From Bifidobacteriaceae bacterium (GTDB lineage: Bacteria; Actinomycetota; Actinomycetes; Actinomycetales; Bifidobacteriaceae), in assembly GCA_031260825.1 (NCBI GenBank), contig JAISKS010000065.1:1-14179 (forward strand): 14,179 nucleotides of DNA, given 5' to 3'. Numbering within the stretch: position 1 is the stretch's first letter; each line of letters begins with the position of its first letter. A program made the position numbers and the translations under genes. The notes below the pieces were generated by a model that ran no database searches, had not been told where the DNA came from, and saw only the letters and a program-made list of their open reading frames with translations. Below are positions 7,920 to 14,179 of the stretch, in pieces.

Positions 7920-9515
7920 ATGACTTATATTAATTTAGCCTCGATTCCTAGTCCAAGTAGTAGTGAATTTGATTTTTTTGGAGTTCCTGTTCATATATAC
8001 GGAATCTGCATTGCTGTAGCATTTATCATCGCAAGTGTTTTTTGCGCAAAAAGATACCAGTATTTTACTAAGAAATCTACAATGGATACATCAATTGATA
8101 TCCTAGATTATTTAGTGATAATTATGCCAACTTCTATTGTCGGCGCACGTTTATATTATGTTGCAACTGTACCAGAACTCTATTTTGGCGAAAAAGGAAA
8201 TTGGGTTAATATTTTCAAAATTTGGGAAGGTGGCCTTGGAATTCTCGGCGGAATTGCAGGTGCTTTAATAGGTATTGCTATTGTAAATAAATATTTACAA
8301 TTCGAAGCTCAAAAAAATAATAAACAATTTTATATTTCAACTCGTCAAAATATCGCAAATAAGACTGAAGTTCAAAATACTAATATTCCTGATTTTGCCA
8401 AAAATGCCGGCGACCCAACTCTTGCTGTGACTCTTGCATTATTTTTAGATATCGCCGCACCAGCCCTTCCGCTCGGTCAAGCAATTGGACGCATCGGAAA
8501 TTATTTCAATCAAGAATTATACGGTACGCCTACAGATCTTCCTTGGGGACTAGAGATTAAGGGCGAAACTTATCATCCAAGCTTTTTATATGAAATGATT
8601 TATTGCATTGTGATTTGTATAATTTTACAAAAAGTCGGAGGAAAACAATTATCTGTTAGAACAAAAAATCTTACAGTCGGCTTAGAAGCTGCGAAAAATG
8701 TTGCTTTACCAATTGAAAATCCTTCATTTATCCAAAAAGTTAAAGAGAATTTTCAAGTAGGTACAGGTAATCTTTGCCTTCTATATTTCTTACTTTACAC
8801 CCCTTGCCGCGGACTAAACGAGCTTCTTCGCACAGATTATTCAAATTATATTTTCGGTCTTCGCGTTAATTCTGTGATCTTATTTATAATATTTTTTGTT
8901 ACAGCATTTATCCTTTATATCCGCATAACATCCGACGACGAAATCCGTTTTGACCCTACTGCACTCGTGGAAGACGCCCCTGCTCCTCTTGGTACACCTG
9001 CAGTTATGCGTGAACCTGAAGTGATTGAAACTGCTACAGTCGTACTTTCATCGAATTCTGCGGTAGTTCCTGTTGATACGGGTGTTCTTGTTGCAAGTCC
9101 AGTTGCTACTGCTACTACTGTCATTCCTGTTGAGCCTGCTGCTACAGTTGCTCCAGTCGTTTCTGCGGAACCTGTCATTCCTGTTGAGCCGGTTGCTACT
9201 GTGATTCCTGAGGAAGTTGAAATCCAGGCTGCTCCAGTCGAGCCTCTTCCGGTACAGCCTGTACCTGTTGCTGTAACGCCAGCACCAGTAGAAACTATTG
9301 CTGCAACTCCAGAGCCTGCACCAGTAGCCCCTCAAATGACTCCTGCACAAGCTGCTGCGCTCGCTGCAATTCGAGAAACCCAAACTATCCCAGTTGTAGT
9401 AGCGCCAGAACCAGTTGCCATACCACCTGAACCAACTCAACCAGCAATAATCGAGCCTGTACCAGTTGCAGCACCACCTGAACCAACTCAACCAGCCATT
9501 CCTCCAACGTTTTAA
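7920..9515 (+). CDS. lgt: Prolipoprotein diacylglyceryl transferase with long Pro/Ala/Val/Glu-rich C-terminal tail
   Basis: Lgt transfers diacylglycerol from phosphatidylglycerol to the lipobox cysteine of prolipoproteins in the cytoplasmic membrane, the first step of lipoprotein maturation. The Lgt signature is clear from G190: GRIGNYFNQELYGTPTDLPW, with the Arg, Asn and Glu corresponding to the essential residues of E. coli Lgt. Other family motifs are WEGGLGILGGIAG, HPSFLYE and IFGLRVN. About seven membrane segments are expected. Two hydrophilic insertions, about residues 122-163 and 242-284, enlarge the loops. From about residue 335 to 531 the protein is a low-complexity tail with many PVEP, PEP and APV elements and no membrane segment. 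Known Lgt topology would put it in the cytoplasm. Long tails of this kind occur in actinobacterial Lgt proteins. The total of 531 residues is well above the roughly 290 of the E. coli enzyme. The gene starts a cluster with the prenyl synthetase and glnA2 genes. Confidence 0.95.
   Translation: MTYINLASIPSPSSSEFDFFGVPVHIYGICIAVAFIIASVFCAKRYQYFTKKSTMDTSIDILDYLVIIMPTSIVGARLYYVATVPELYFGEKGNWVNIFKIWEGGLGILGGIAGALIGIAIVNKYLQFEAQKNNKQFYISTRQNIANKTEVQNTNIPDFAKNAGDPTLAVTLALFLDIAAPALPLGQAIGRIGNYFNQELYGTPTDLPWGLEIKGETYHPSFLYEMIYCIVICIILQKVGGKQLSVRTKNLTVGLEAAKNVALPIENPSFIQKVKENFQVGTGNLCLLYFLLYTPCRGLNELLRTDYSNYIFGLRVNSVILFIIFFVTAFILYIRITSDDEIRFDPTALVEDAPAPLGTPAVMREPEVIETATVVLSSNSAVVPVDTGVLVASPVATATTVIPVEPAATVAPVVSAEPVIPVEPVATVIPEEVEIQAAPVEPLPVQPVPVAVTPAPVETIAATPEPAPVAPQMTPAQAAALAAIRETQTIPVVVAPEPVAIPPEPTQPAIIEPVPVAAPPEPTQPAIPPTF
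9405..9496 (+). repeat. In-frame 51-bp-period repeat at the end of the lgt tail
   Basis: A 24-base exact match occurs at 9422-9445 and 9473-9496, 51 bases (17 codons) apart, and similarity extends upstream to the CC at 9405. Both units encode E-P-V-(P)VA-x-PPEPTQPA. The repeat looks like a fairly recent in-frame duplication. Confidence 0.85.
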
Positions 9516-9518
9516 GGA
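9514..9518 (+). promoter_or_regulatory. Ribosome binding site of the prenyl synthetase-like gene, overlapping the lgt stop
   Basis: AAGGA overlaps the lgt TAA (9513-9515) and sits six bases before the ATG at 9525. This supports co-transcription with lgt. Confidence 0.6.
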
Positions 9519-9524
9519 CTAATA

Positions 9525-10493
9525 ATGAAAGTGCCAGATCAATTAAAATCAGAAATAATTGAACTGATGAATAATGTTTCAAAAACCTATTTTGATAATA
9601 TTCAAGATGATAATATTCAGAATGATATATCAATGAAATTTGGAAAAATGAATAGAGGATTAGAAATTGCACTCGGTGGTTTGTTTGGAGATAGAAATAT
9701 TTTTAAAAATGATTTTATTGAATATCCAAATAGTTTATATGATTTAGACTCCAAAGATAATGATAAAATCAATATAATTATTACATATGCGGTTGCGATA
9801 GAATATCTTCAAAATTATTTATTGATTCATGATGATATTATTGATGGCGATACATCTCGTCGCGGAGAAAAATCAATGTGGGCGAAAAATTCAATTAATG
9901 AAGCAATAATCATTGGTGATATGTATGCCGCTTATGCAGACGAATTATTTTTGGAAGCTAATAAGCAATTAGAATCATATACTGAAGATAAAAAATTTGT
10001 TGCTGTGACAAAATTGAATGATGTATATTGTGCAACGAAAACTCAAGTAAACACAGGCCAACTATTTGATTTGCAACTTTCAAAATCTGACATAAAACAA
10101 ACAAAAAATTTGTTTACATTAGCTTATAATACTTGTATTTTCAAAACCTCATCTTACACATATATATTACCAAAATTCATGGGTAAAGCTTTATTTGAGG
10201 CTTTTAATGATATCAAAGATGAATATAATAATGATAAATTAATTTCAGAATGTAATCATGACGGCGTAATTTTTCAATTAAATAATGATGAAGAGTCTTT
10301 CGAATCTGATGTTGAATCAGGAAGTTGTTCAGTACTAATTGCTTTTGGAATATGTGGATCTGATGATTCTTTACAAAACAAATTTATAAATTTATATGGT
10401 ACAAAAAATAAAGATAAAGATGTTTTCAACCAAATAATACAAAATGGATACGAGTTATATAACCAGCGAGAAAAAGATATGGAGGCTAAATGA
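9525..10493 (+). CDS. Polyprenyl (isoprenyl diphosphate) synthetase-like protein with a degenerate second Asp-rich motif
   Basis: The 322-residue protein resembles trans-isoprenyl diphosphate synthases, which build geranylgeranyl or longer prenyl diphosphates from IPP. The first Asp-rich motif is intact: HDDIIDGDTSRRG, with D103, D104 and D107. TQVNTGQLFDL and KTSSYTYILPKFMGKALF match later family helices. Three things are odd. The usual N-terminal GGKRxRP region reads ALGGLFGDRNIF. The second motif FQxxDDxxD reads FQLNNDEES (F250-S258), so two of its three aspartates are lost. The following stretch that normally carries GKP is missing, and GKRT is replaced by SGSCS. The frame is open throughout and a good ribosome binding site is present, so it is probably translated. 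It may be a decaying enzyme, or a non-catalytic or altered partner in a heteromeric synthase. Its ending overlaps glnA2 by ATGA. Confidence 0.8.
   Translation: MKVPDQLKSEIIELMNNVSKTYFDNIQDDNIQNDISMKFGKMNRGLEIALGGLFGDRNIFKNDFIEYPNSLYDLDSKDNDKINIIITYAVAIEYLQNYLLIHDDIIDGDTSRRGEKSMWAKNSINEAIIIGDMYAAYADELFLEANKQLESYTEDKKFVAVTKLNDVYCATKTQVNTGQLFDLQLSKSDIKQTKNLFTLAYNTCIFKTSSYTYILPKFMGKALFEAFNDIKDEYNNDKLISECNHDGVIFQLNNDEESFESDVESGSCSVLIAFGICGSDDSLQNKFINLYGTKNKDKDVFNQIIQNGYELYNQREKDMEAK
10481..10485 (+). promoter_or_regulatory. Strong Shine-Dalgarno of glnA2
   Basis: GGAGG lies four bases before the ATG at 10490, inside the last codons of the upstream gene. That gene's TGA stop overlaps the ATG. It is the best ribosome binding site in the window. 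Confidence 0.65.
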
Positions 10494-11848
10494 ATATAAT
10501 AGATGAAACAAATAATGCAAAAAAAGATTTTATAATCAGTCAGATCACAGAGCGAAATATTCGTTTTATTCGCCTTTGGTTTACTGATGTTATTGGCTCA
10601 CTTAAATCAATAGCGATTGCGCCTGCTGAGCTTGAATCTGCGATAAATAATGGCATTGCTTTTGATGGTTCAAGTGTTGAAGGACTTTCTCGAATTAGTG
10701 AATCTGATATGCTTCTAAAGCCAAATCTCGATACATTTCAGGTACTTCCTTGGCGCGGCGGAAATAATGGCGCTGCAAGAATGTTTGCAGAAATTGTAGC
10801 ACCTGATGGTTCTCCGACAAACACTGACCCTAGAGCGGTTTTAACAAATATAGTGAATCAATATAAATCTCTTGGATATGAAATTATGGTACATCCAGAA
10901 ATCGAGTTTTATCTATTCAAAAACTCTGAAAATTTTCCAGAGAATTTAGAGCCTATTGATCGCGGTGGATACTATGATCAGCTTGCTCGCTCAAAGGCAA
11001 TCGACTTTCGTAAAGATGCCATTACTACTCTTGAAGAAATGGATATTCCTGTTGCGCTTTCACATCATGAAGCCGGTGCTGGTCAAAACGAAATTGATTT
11101 GCATTTAAATAATGTGTTACAAACTGCTGATAATATAATTTCATTTAGAACAGTTGTTAAACAAATCGCGCTTGAGTCAAATGTCGTCGCAAGCTTTATG
11201 CCTAAACCTCTTGATGATGCGCCTGGAAGCGGTATGCATACCCATTTCACTCTGTTTTCAAATGGTGAAAATATGTTCTATGATGAGCAAAGTGGTTTCT
11301 ATAAATTAAGTCCATTAGCGCGACAATTTATGGCGGGAATACTTGATCATGCATTAGAAATTTCAGCTGTTACAAATCAATTTGTTAATTCGTATAAACG
11401 TCTTTGGGCAGGCGCAGAGGCACCTAGTTTCGTATCTTGGGGACATAATAATCGTTCATCTTTGCTCAGAGTGCCATTAACTACTAATGATAAACTTTCT
11501 GCTCGCGTAGAAATTCGTTCAATCGATAGTTCAGCAAATCCGTATTTAGCCTACGCTGCTATTCTTGCAGCCGGACTTGATGGAATAAATCGCGGTCTCG
11601 AACTTCCTGCAGAAGCAAATAATGATGCGAATGCCCTTACAGAGATTGAGAGAAAAGCCCTTGGTATTAAGCCACTTCCACAAACTCTTCGTGAAGCTTT
11701 GAATTATTTTCAAAACTCTGAGTTTATGGCAAAAGTGCTTGGAGAAAAGATTTTTGACTATTTCATTAGCAATAAAACAGATGAATGGAATAGATATAAT
11801 CAGGCAGTTTCAAAATTTGAAATTGATGAGTTGATTTATAAATTATAA
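10490..11848 (+). CDS. glnA2: Type I glutamine synthetase, actinobacterial GlnA2-like
   Basis: Glutamine synthetase makes glutamine from glutamate, ammonia and ATP in the cytoplasm. At 452 residues the protein has the full family pattern: RLWFTDVIGSLKS, FDGSSVEGLSRISESDM, VHPEIEFYLF, GAGQNEIDLH, FMPKP with SGMHTHFTLF, NSYKRLWAGAEAP, and VEIRS-x-D-SSANPYLAY. In recalled comparison it follows Mycobacterium tuberculosis GlnA2 closely. The segment where adenylylated enzymes carry the NLYDLPPEE tyrosine site reads NDANALTEIERKALGI, so adenylylation control is not expected. Arg-x-Pro-Asp near the end of the active site is Arg-Ser-Ile-Asp. It overlaps the upstream prenyl synthetase-like gene by four bases, which suggests coupled translation from the lgt promoter. 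GlnA2-type proteins may have substrates or roles beyond bulk nitrogen assimilation, so the exact physiological role is uncertain. Confidence 0.93.
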   Translation: MNIIDETNNAKKDFIISQITERNIRFIRLWFTDVIGSLKSIAIAPAELESAINNGIAFDGSSVEGLSRISESDMLLKPNLDTFQVLPWRGGNNGAARMFAEIVAPDGSPTNTDPRAVLTNIVNQYKSLGYEIMVHPEIEFYLFKNSENFPENLEPIDRGGYYDQLARSKAIDFRKDAITTLEEMDIPVALSHHEAGAGQNEIDLHLNNVLQTADNIISFRTVVKQIALESNVVASFMPKPLDDAPGSGMHTHFTLFSNGENMFYDEQSGFYKLSPLARQFMAGILDHALEISAVTNQFVNSYKRLWAGAEAPSFVSWGHNNRSSLLRVPLTTNDKLSARVEIRSIDSSANPYLAYAAILAAGLDGINRGLELPAEANNDANALTEIERKALGIKPLPQTLREALNYFQNSEFMAKVLGEKIFDYFISNKTDEWNRYNQAVSKFEIDELIYKL

Positions 11849-11861
11849 ATTATTGAATATC

Positions 11862-11953
11862 TGCGCGGTTATTTTGCACTGATTTTGCGCGGTTTTATTT
11901 ATGCGTTTTCTCTCCATCTAAGCATTTATTTTACGCAGATTTTGCGCGGTTTT
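11862..11953 (+). repeat. Short direct repeats in the glnA2-rimI convergent intergenic region
   Basis: TGCGCGGTT occurs three times (11862-11870, 11886-11894, 11943-11951). Two copies lie inside a 16-base exact repeat, GATTTTGCGCGGTTTT (11881-11896 and 11938-11953), 57 bases apart. A weaker match (CATCTAA..., then ACGCA/TCGCA) continues the 57-base period into the 3' end of rimI. The GC-rich cores contrast with the AT-rich surroundings. Only a weak hairpin (CGCA-GATTT-TGCG, then CGGTTTTT) is seen, so a terminator role is possible but not shown. Confidence 0.6.
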
Positions 11954-11979
11954 TCTCATAGCTACAAACTTTTTCGCAT

Positions 11980-12465
11980 CTAAAAGTTTTTTCGCATAAC
12001 GAGTGCGTCGATTCCGGGCGGATTATAGTACTTTTTCTTTTTCTCGAGAATCTCAAAACCTGCGCTTTCATATAATTTTATCGCAGGCAAATTATTCACT
12101 GCGACCTCTAAAAATATAGGAATTTTCTCCTCAAGATTTGTAGCTGAAAATGATGGGTCTTTACCTTCAAGATTTGTACCATATAATTTTTCTAATAATC
12201 CACGTGCTACGCCTTGCCCCCTAAAACACTCAGCAACTGCAAGATTTTGAATATGGAAAAAATCTAAAGTTTCTTGATAAATCAAATAGCCAATTAATTT
12301 ATTTTGAGAATTTATCGCAATAATTATATGCATTGAATCCGAATTTGCAAGATTTTCAAAAGTATTTTTGCTCCATGCATCATAAGTAAAAGCCAGTTTT
12401 TCAATCTTTAAAATATCGCTCAGATAAGGCTGCAAATCTGTGCACTCAATTATTTTAATACACAT
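11980..12465 (-). CDS. rimI: GNAT acetyltransferase, RimI-like (ribosomal protein S18 alanine N-acetyltransferase)
   Basis: RimI acetylates the N-terminal alanine of ribosomal protein S18, and related proteins act on other N-termini. The 161-residue protein shows the GNAT acetyl-CoA loop RGQGVARGLL, then LEVAVNNLPAIKLYESAGFE and KKKYYNPPGIDALVM, which match the RimI pattern EV-x2-x-N-x2-A-x2-LY-x2-x-GF and the ending YY...DALVM. The loop between the acetyl-CoA-binding helix and the next strand is enlarged by an imperfect 12-codon duplication (12106-12177). The ATG overlaps the last 11 bases of tsaB, so the two are co-transcribed and probably coupled. TsaB-RimI adjacency is common in bacteria and often includes tsaD, which is not seen here. 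The gene converges on glnA2. The exact acetylation target is inferred. Confidence 0.88.
   Translation of the reverse strand: MCIKIIECTDLQPYLSDILKIEKLAFTYDAWSKNTFENLANSDSMHIIIAINSQNKLIGYLIYQETLDFFHIQNLAVAECFRGQGVARGLLEKLYGTNLEGKDPSFSATNLEEKIPIFLEVAVNNLPAIKLYESAGFEILEKKKKYYNPPGIDALVMRKNF
12106..12177 (-). repeat. Imperfect 36-bp tandem duplication inside rimI
   Basis: Two adjacent 36-base units (12177-12142 and 12141-12106) both begin ACAAATCTTGA and match at about two-thirds of positions. They encode T-N-L-E-x-K-x-P-x-F twice. The change is exactly 12 codons and in frame, so it lengthens a loop without breaking the gene. Confidence 0.75.
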
Positions 12466-13036
12466 CAGGCGGACGTAAATAATTAGGTTCGATTTGCGTT
12501 ACAGGTGATAAATCCAGCGATAATCGGTACATTTCTTTTAATACCTCATCGGCAAGTTCAGTCGAACGCGTAAGCTCTGCATCGGCGATTTTCGCTTCAA
12601 ATTTTTTACCCAAATTCTCTATATCTTCAGGACTTGCGATCTCAAATTCATCATTCAGCGGATTATAATAATACTGCAAATTTTTTCGCGCAAAAAGCGT
12701 CGTAATTGTTTGAATCCCATTGGCGCTTGAGAGCACATTAGACGCTGCCTTTAAATATGGTACAGCATACGTTTCGCTATGAACCCCCATTGCAAGCGCC
12801 TCGGCAAAACTTATCCCAGCACGAAGTCCCGTGAAGCGCGCAGGACCAGGTGAAACGATGATTTTATTTAAATTTGTAATGCCTTCTATTACAGATTTTA
12901 CTGAGTTTGCTAACGTTTCTACTTGCGAGTTTTTCGTATCAGAGTGATTTGATTTTATAAGAGTTTCGCCCTCAAACAGGCCTATGCTCGTACCTTCGCT
13001 AGTGTCTATCACTAATGTAAAATCTGATTTGTTCAT
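12455..13036 (-). CDS. tsaB: tRNA N6-threonylcarbamoyladenosine biosynthesis protein TsaB
   Basis: TsaB is an ASKHA-fold partner of TsaD and is needed to make t6A at position 37 of ANN-decoding tRNAs in the cytoplasm. The 193-residue protein begins with the nucleotide-fold strand LVIDTSEGTSIGLF, then has SPGPARFTGLRAGISFAEALA, the family's characteristic GP-x-SFTGLR-x-G segment, and ends with the typical PNYLRPPDV. The usual length is about 220 residues, so this copy is slightly short. The start at 13036 fits the protein pattern and lies six bases after an extended -10 element, with no Shine-Dalgarno sequence. It overlaps rimI by 11 bases. rnpB is upstream on the same strand but is separated by tsaB's own promoter. 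TsaB-like proteins are non-catalytic partners; the catalytic TsaD is not in this window. Confidence 0.92.
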   Translation of the reverse strand: MNKSDFTLVIDTSEGTSIGLFEGETLIKSNHSDTKNSQVETLANSVKSVIEGITNLNKIIVSPGPARFTGLRAGISFAEALAMGVHSETYAVPYLKAASNVLSSANGIQTITTLFARKNLQYYYNPLNDEFEIASPEDIENLGKKFEAKIADAELTRSTELADEVLKEMYRLSLDLSPVTQIEPNYLRPPDVY

Positions 13037-13042
13037 ATATTA

Positions 13043-13071
13043 ATAGTACCATAAACAAGAGTTTTTTGCAA
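13043..13071 (-). promoter_or_regulatory. Leaderless promoter of tsaB-rimI
   Basis: On the minus strand TTGCAA (13071-13066) and TACTAT (13048-13043) are separated by 17 bases, and TGG precedes the -10 as an extended element. Six bases (TAATAT) follow before the ATG at 13036, so transcription should begin at the start codon. No ribosome binding site is present. Confidence 0.65.
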
Positions 13072-13143
13072 AGTTTATACTATGCCAAAAATCAGAAGTT
13101 TTCGCCTCTCACCAATTTCTCGCGGAAAAATATATAAAATTCA

Positions 13144-13516
13144 AGTGACTAGCTATAAGCCGGGTTCTGTAACTAATAAATTAGTCGATGACCATCTATC
13201 TAGGACGCGAATTACTCCGCGCCTCAAGCATTCTACCATCGGGCTGGAATGTCGAAACAAACCTCGCGAGTAACGTACCCGAAATTTGAACTTGCTACTG
13301 GAGGAGTTTACCTTCGCGATACCTGTCACCAGGCACCCGGTGAGCTCTTACCTCGCCTTTTCACCCTTACCAATAAATTGGCGGTAATTTTCTGCGGCAC
13401 TTGTCCTTAGAATGCCTCGCCGAAGCGATACAATCTAGGTGGGCGTTACCCATCTCCATACTCTATGTAGCCCGGACTTTCCTCGTGAATATAATCCACG
13501 CGGCCATCCGCTAGTC
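13144..13516 (-). ncRNA. rnpB: RNase P RNA, bacterial type A
   Basis: This is the catalytic RNA of RNase P, which trims the 5' leader from precursor tRNAs. On the minus strand the 5' GACTAGC pairs perfectly with GCTAGTC near 13147-13153 to form helix P1. The universal core GAGGAAAGTCCGGGCT follows, with its P4 partner ACAGAACCCGGCTTATAG near the 3' end. Between them are GGGTGAAAAGGCGAGGTAAG and GGTAAACTCC, typical of type A RNAs including those of actinobacteria. The length of about 373 bases is usual. The 5' base is placed by the promoter and by P1; the 3' end is approximate. No clear intrinsic terminator is seen downstream. A 63-codon plus-strand reading frame across the gene is not a real gene. 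Confidence 0.95.
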
Positions 13517-13522
13517 AAATGT

Positions 13523-13550
13523 ATTATATCAGAAAATAATTAATTATCAA
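13523..13550 (-). promoter_or_regulatory. Promoter of rnpB
   Basis: On the minus strand TTGATA (13550-13545) and TATAAT (13528-13523) are separated by 16 bases, and TGA precedes the -10. Six bases (ACATTT) then lead to the G at 13516 that begins helix P1. This is the best sigma-70-type promoter in the window and calibrates the -10 to start distance for the leaderless genes. Confidence 0.75.
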
Positions 13551-13564
13551 AAATAATATAATTA

Positions 13565-13573
13565 TGCTATACT
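13565..13573 (+). promoter_or_regulatory. Extended -10 promoter of the SPFH gene
   Basis: TGC-TATACT (hexamer 13568-13573) predicts a start near 13580 and a leader of about 17 bases carrying a ribosome binding site. No convincing -35 is seen. It diverges from the rnpB promoter. Confidence 0.6.
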
Positions 13574-13584
13574 AATATTAAAAT

Positions 13585-13591
13585 AAGGGAG
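13585..13591 (+). promoter_or_regulatory. Ribosome binding site of the SPFH gene
   Basis: AAGGGAG lies five bases before the ATG at 13597. It fixes the start of this gene and shows that the organism also uses led mRNAs for operon-first genes. Confidence 0.7.
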
Positions 13592-13596
13592 CGAAT

Positions 13597-14179
13597 ATGG
13601 CAATCACAATTATTGTTTTATTAATTATTATAGCTGCAGCAGGACTTTACACAGTTGAGCAGCAGCATGTTGCGATGGTTGAACGTTTTGGAAAATTCGT
13701 TAAAGTATCTCAGCCTGGTATCCATGTGCGTATACCTATTGTTGACCAAATCGCGGGACGTCCATCACTACGAGTTCTTCAGCTTGACAATATGATTCAA
13801 ACTAAAACTAAAGATAATGTATTTGTTAATGTTCAAGTACCTGTTCAATATTGCATCGATCCAAATAATATCGTAGAGGCTTTTTATAAGCTAAATAAGC
13901 CTGAAATTCAAATTAAAGCTTATGTTGAGGATGCGATTCGTTCTGCGATTCCTGGCCTTACACTTGATGATGCATTCGAGAAAAAAGATGATATTGCCAA
14001 AACTGTTCAGGAAATTATCACTGAAGAAATGAGCAAATTCGGTTTTATTATTCTTAAAGCACTTATCACAGAAATTGATCCTGATGAAAAAGTTAGAGCT
14101 TCTATGAATGATATTAATGCCGCTCAACGTCAGCGCGCCGCTGCTCAAGAACTTGCAGAAGCTGATAAAATTAAAGTTG
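13597..14179 (+). CDS. SPFH/band 7 (prohibitin-like) membrane protein, 3' end beyond window
   Basis: At least 194 codons are visible and the frame stays open to the right edge. The protein starts with one hydrophobic membrane segment (about residues 2-18), then HVAMVERFGKFVKVSQPG and IPIVDQIAG, which open the SPFH/band 7 domain. Later parts include DNVFVNVQVPVQY, AYVEDAIRSAIPGLTLDDAF, KKDDIAKTVQEII and the family pattern of an IDPDEKVRASMNDINAAQRQR helix, close to stomatin and plant HIR-type members. Such proteins form oligomeric scaffolds on the membrane and often act with proteases or membrane microdomains; the partner here is unknown. The start is supported by AAGGGAG five bases upstream and a promoter before that. 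The usual coiled-coil C-terminus lies outside the window. The gene diverges from rnpB. Confidence 0.9.
   Translation, partial: MAITIIVLLIIIAAAGLYTVEQQHVAMVERFGKFVKVSQPGIHVRIPIVDQIAGRPSLRVLQLDNMIQTKTKDNVFVNVQVPVQYCIDPNNIVEAFYKLNKPEIQIKAYVEDAIRSAIPGLTLDDAFEKKDDIAKTVQEIITEEMSKFGFIILKALITEIDPDEKVRASMNDINAAQRQRAAAQELAEADKIKV

Noticed and set aside
8915..9672. Overlapping minus-strand reading frames rich in Ser/Thr/Trp/Leu
   Set aside because: They are antisense shadows of the repetitive lgt tail, where a Pro/Val/Ala-rich code leaves the opposite frames open.
9525..10493. Calling the prenyl synthetase a pseudogene
   Set aside because: The frame is open with a ribosome binding site and operon overlap; motif loss alone does not show that it is dead.
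11849..11979. Strong bidirectional intrinsic terminator between glnA2 and rimI
   Set aside because: No GC-rich perfect stem with a following T run was found; only a four-pair stem is visible, so it is not listed as a terminator.
11862..11997. CRISPR-like array
   Set aside because: Only three short cores with unequal spacing (24 and 57 bases), no spacer-sized unique segments and no cas genes nearby.
13082..13273. 63-codon plus-strand reading frame
   Set aside because: Most of it lies antisense to the conserved 3' half of the RNase P RNA gene; there is no ribosome binding site or family match.
13891..14148. 85-codon minus-strand reading frame
   Set aside because: It is antisense to the SPFH gene, whose conserved domain runs through the same bases.

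Overview
The window (roughly one-third GC by eye) looks like the chromosome of an AT-rich, probably host-adapted actinobacterium. TGA is used as a normal stop, for example at the end of the prenyl synthetase gene. The most telling genes are a glutamine synthetase that reads like actinobacterial GlnA2, an exonuclease VII large subunit with actinobacterial-type motifs, an Lgt with a long Pro/Ala/Val/Glu-rich tail, and a type A RNase P RNA. A low-GC relative of Bifidobacteriales or another reduced actinobacterium is my best guess. The lineage is inferred and no database was consulted.

Layout. (1) 1-1911, minus strand: two tandem paralogues of a large membrane protein, the first cut by the window edge; they share a block about 93% identical in DNA. 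(2) 1957-7887, plus strand: a very large activase/dehydratase-like iron-sulfur protein, then xseA and xseB, closely spaced. (3) 7920-11848, plus strand: lgt, a polyprenyl synthetase-like gene with a damaged second Asp-rich motif, and glnA2, again closely spaced, the last two overlapping by ATGA. (4) 11849-11979: a convergent intergenic stretch with short GC-rich direct repeats. (5) 11980-13516, minus strand: rimI, tsaB and rnpB. (6) 13597 to the end, plus strand: a 5'-complete, 3'-truncated SPFH/band 7 membrane protein.

How genes work together. XseA and XseB form one nuclease. TsaB belongs to the tRNA t6A machinery and overlaps rimI, a common pairing. Lgt starts lipoprotein maturation in the membrane. 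The other neighbours have no obvious shared pathway and are probably co-transcribed housekeeping genes.

The most interesting signal is regulatory. Four transcription units (the 1911 membrane gene, the 1957 activase, lgt and tsaB) have a -10 hexamer exactly six bases upstream of their ATG and no Shine-Dalgarno sequence, so their mRNAs should be leaderless. The rnpB promoter shows the same six-base gap before the 5' base expected from helix P1. Three operon-internal genes (xseB, the prenyl synthetase gene and glnA2) instead carry purine-rich ribosome binding sites at or near the preceding stop. I found no clear novel defence, CRISPR or mobile system.
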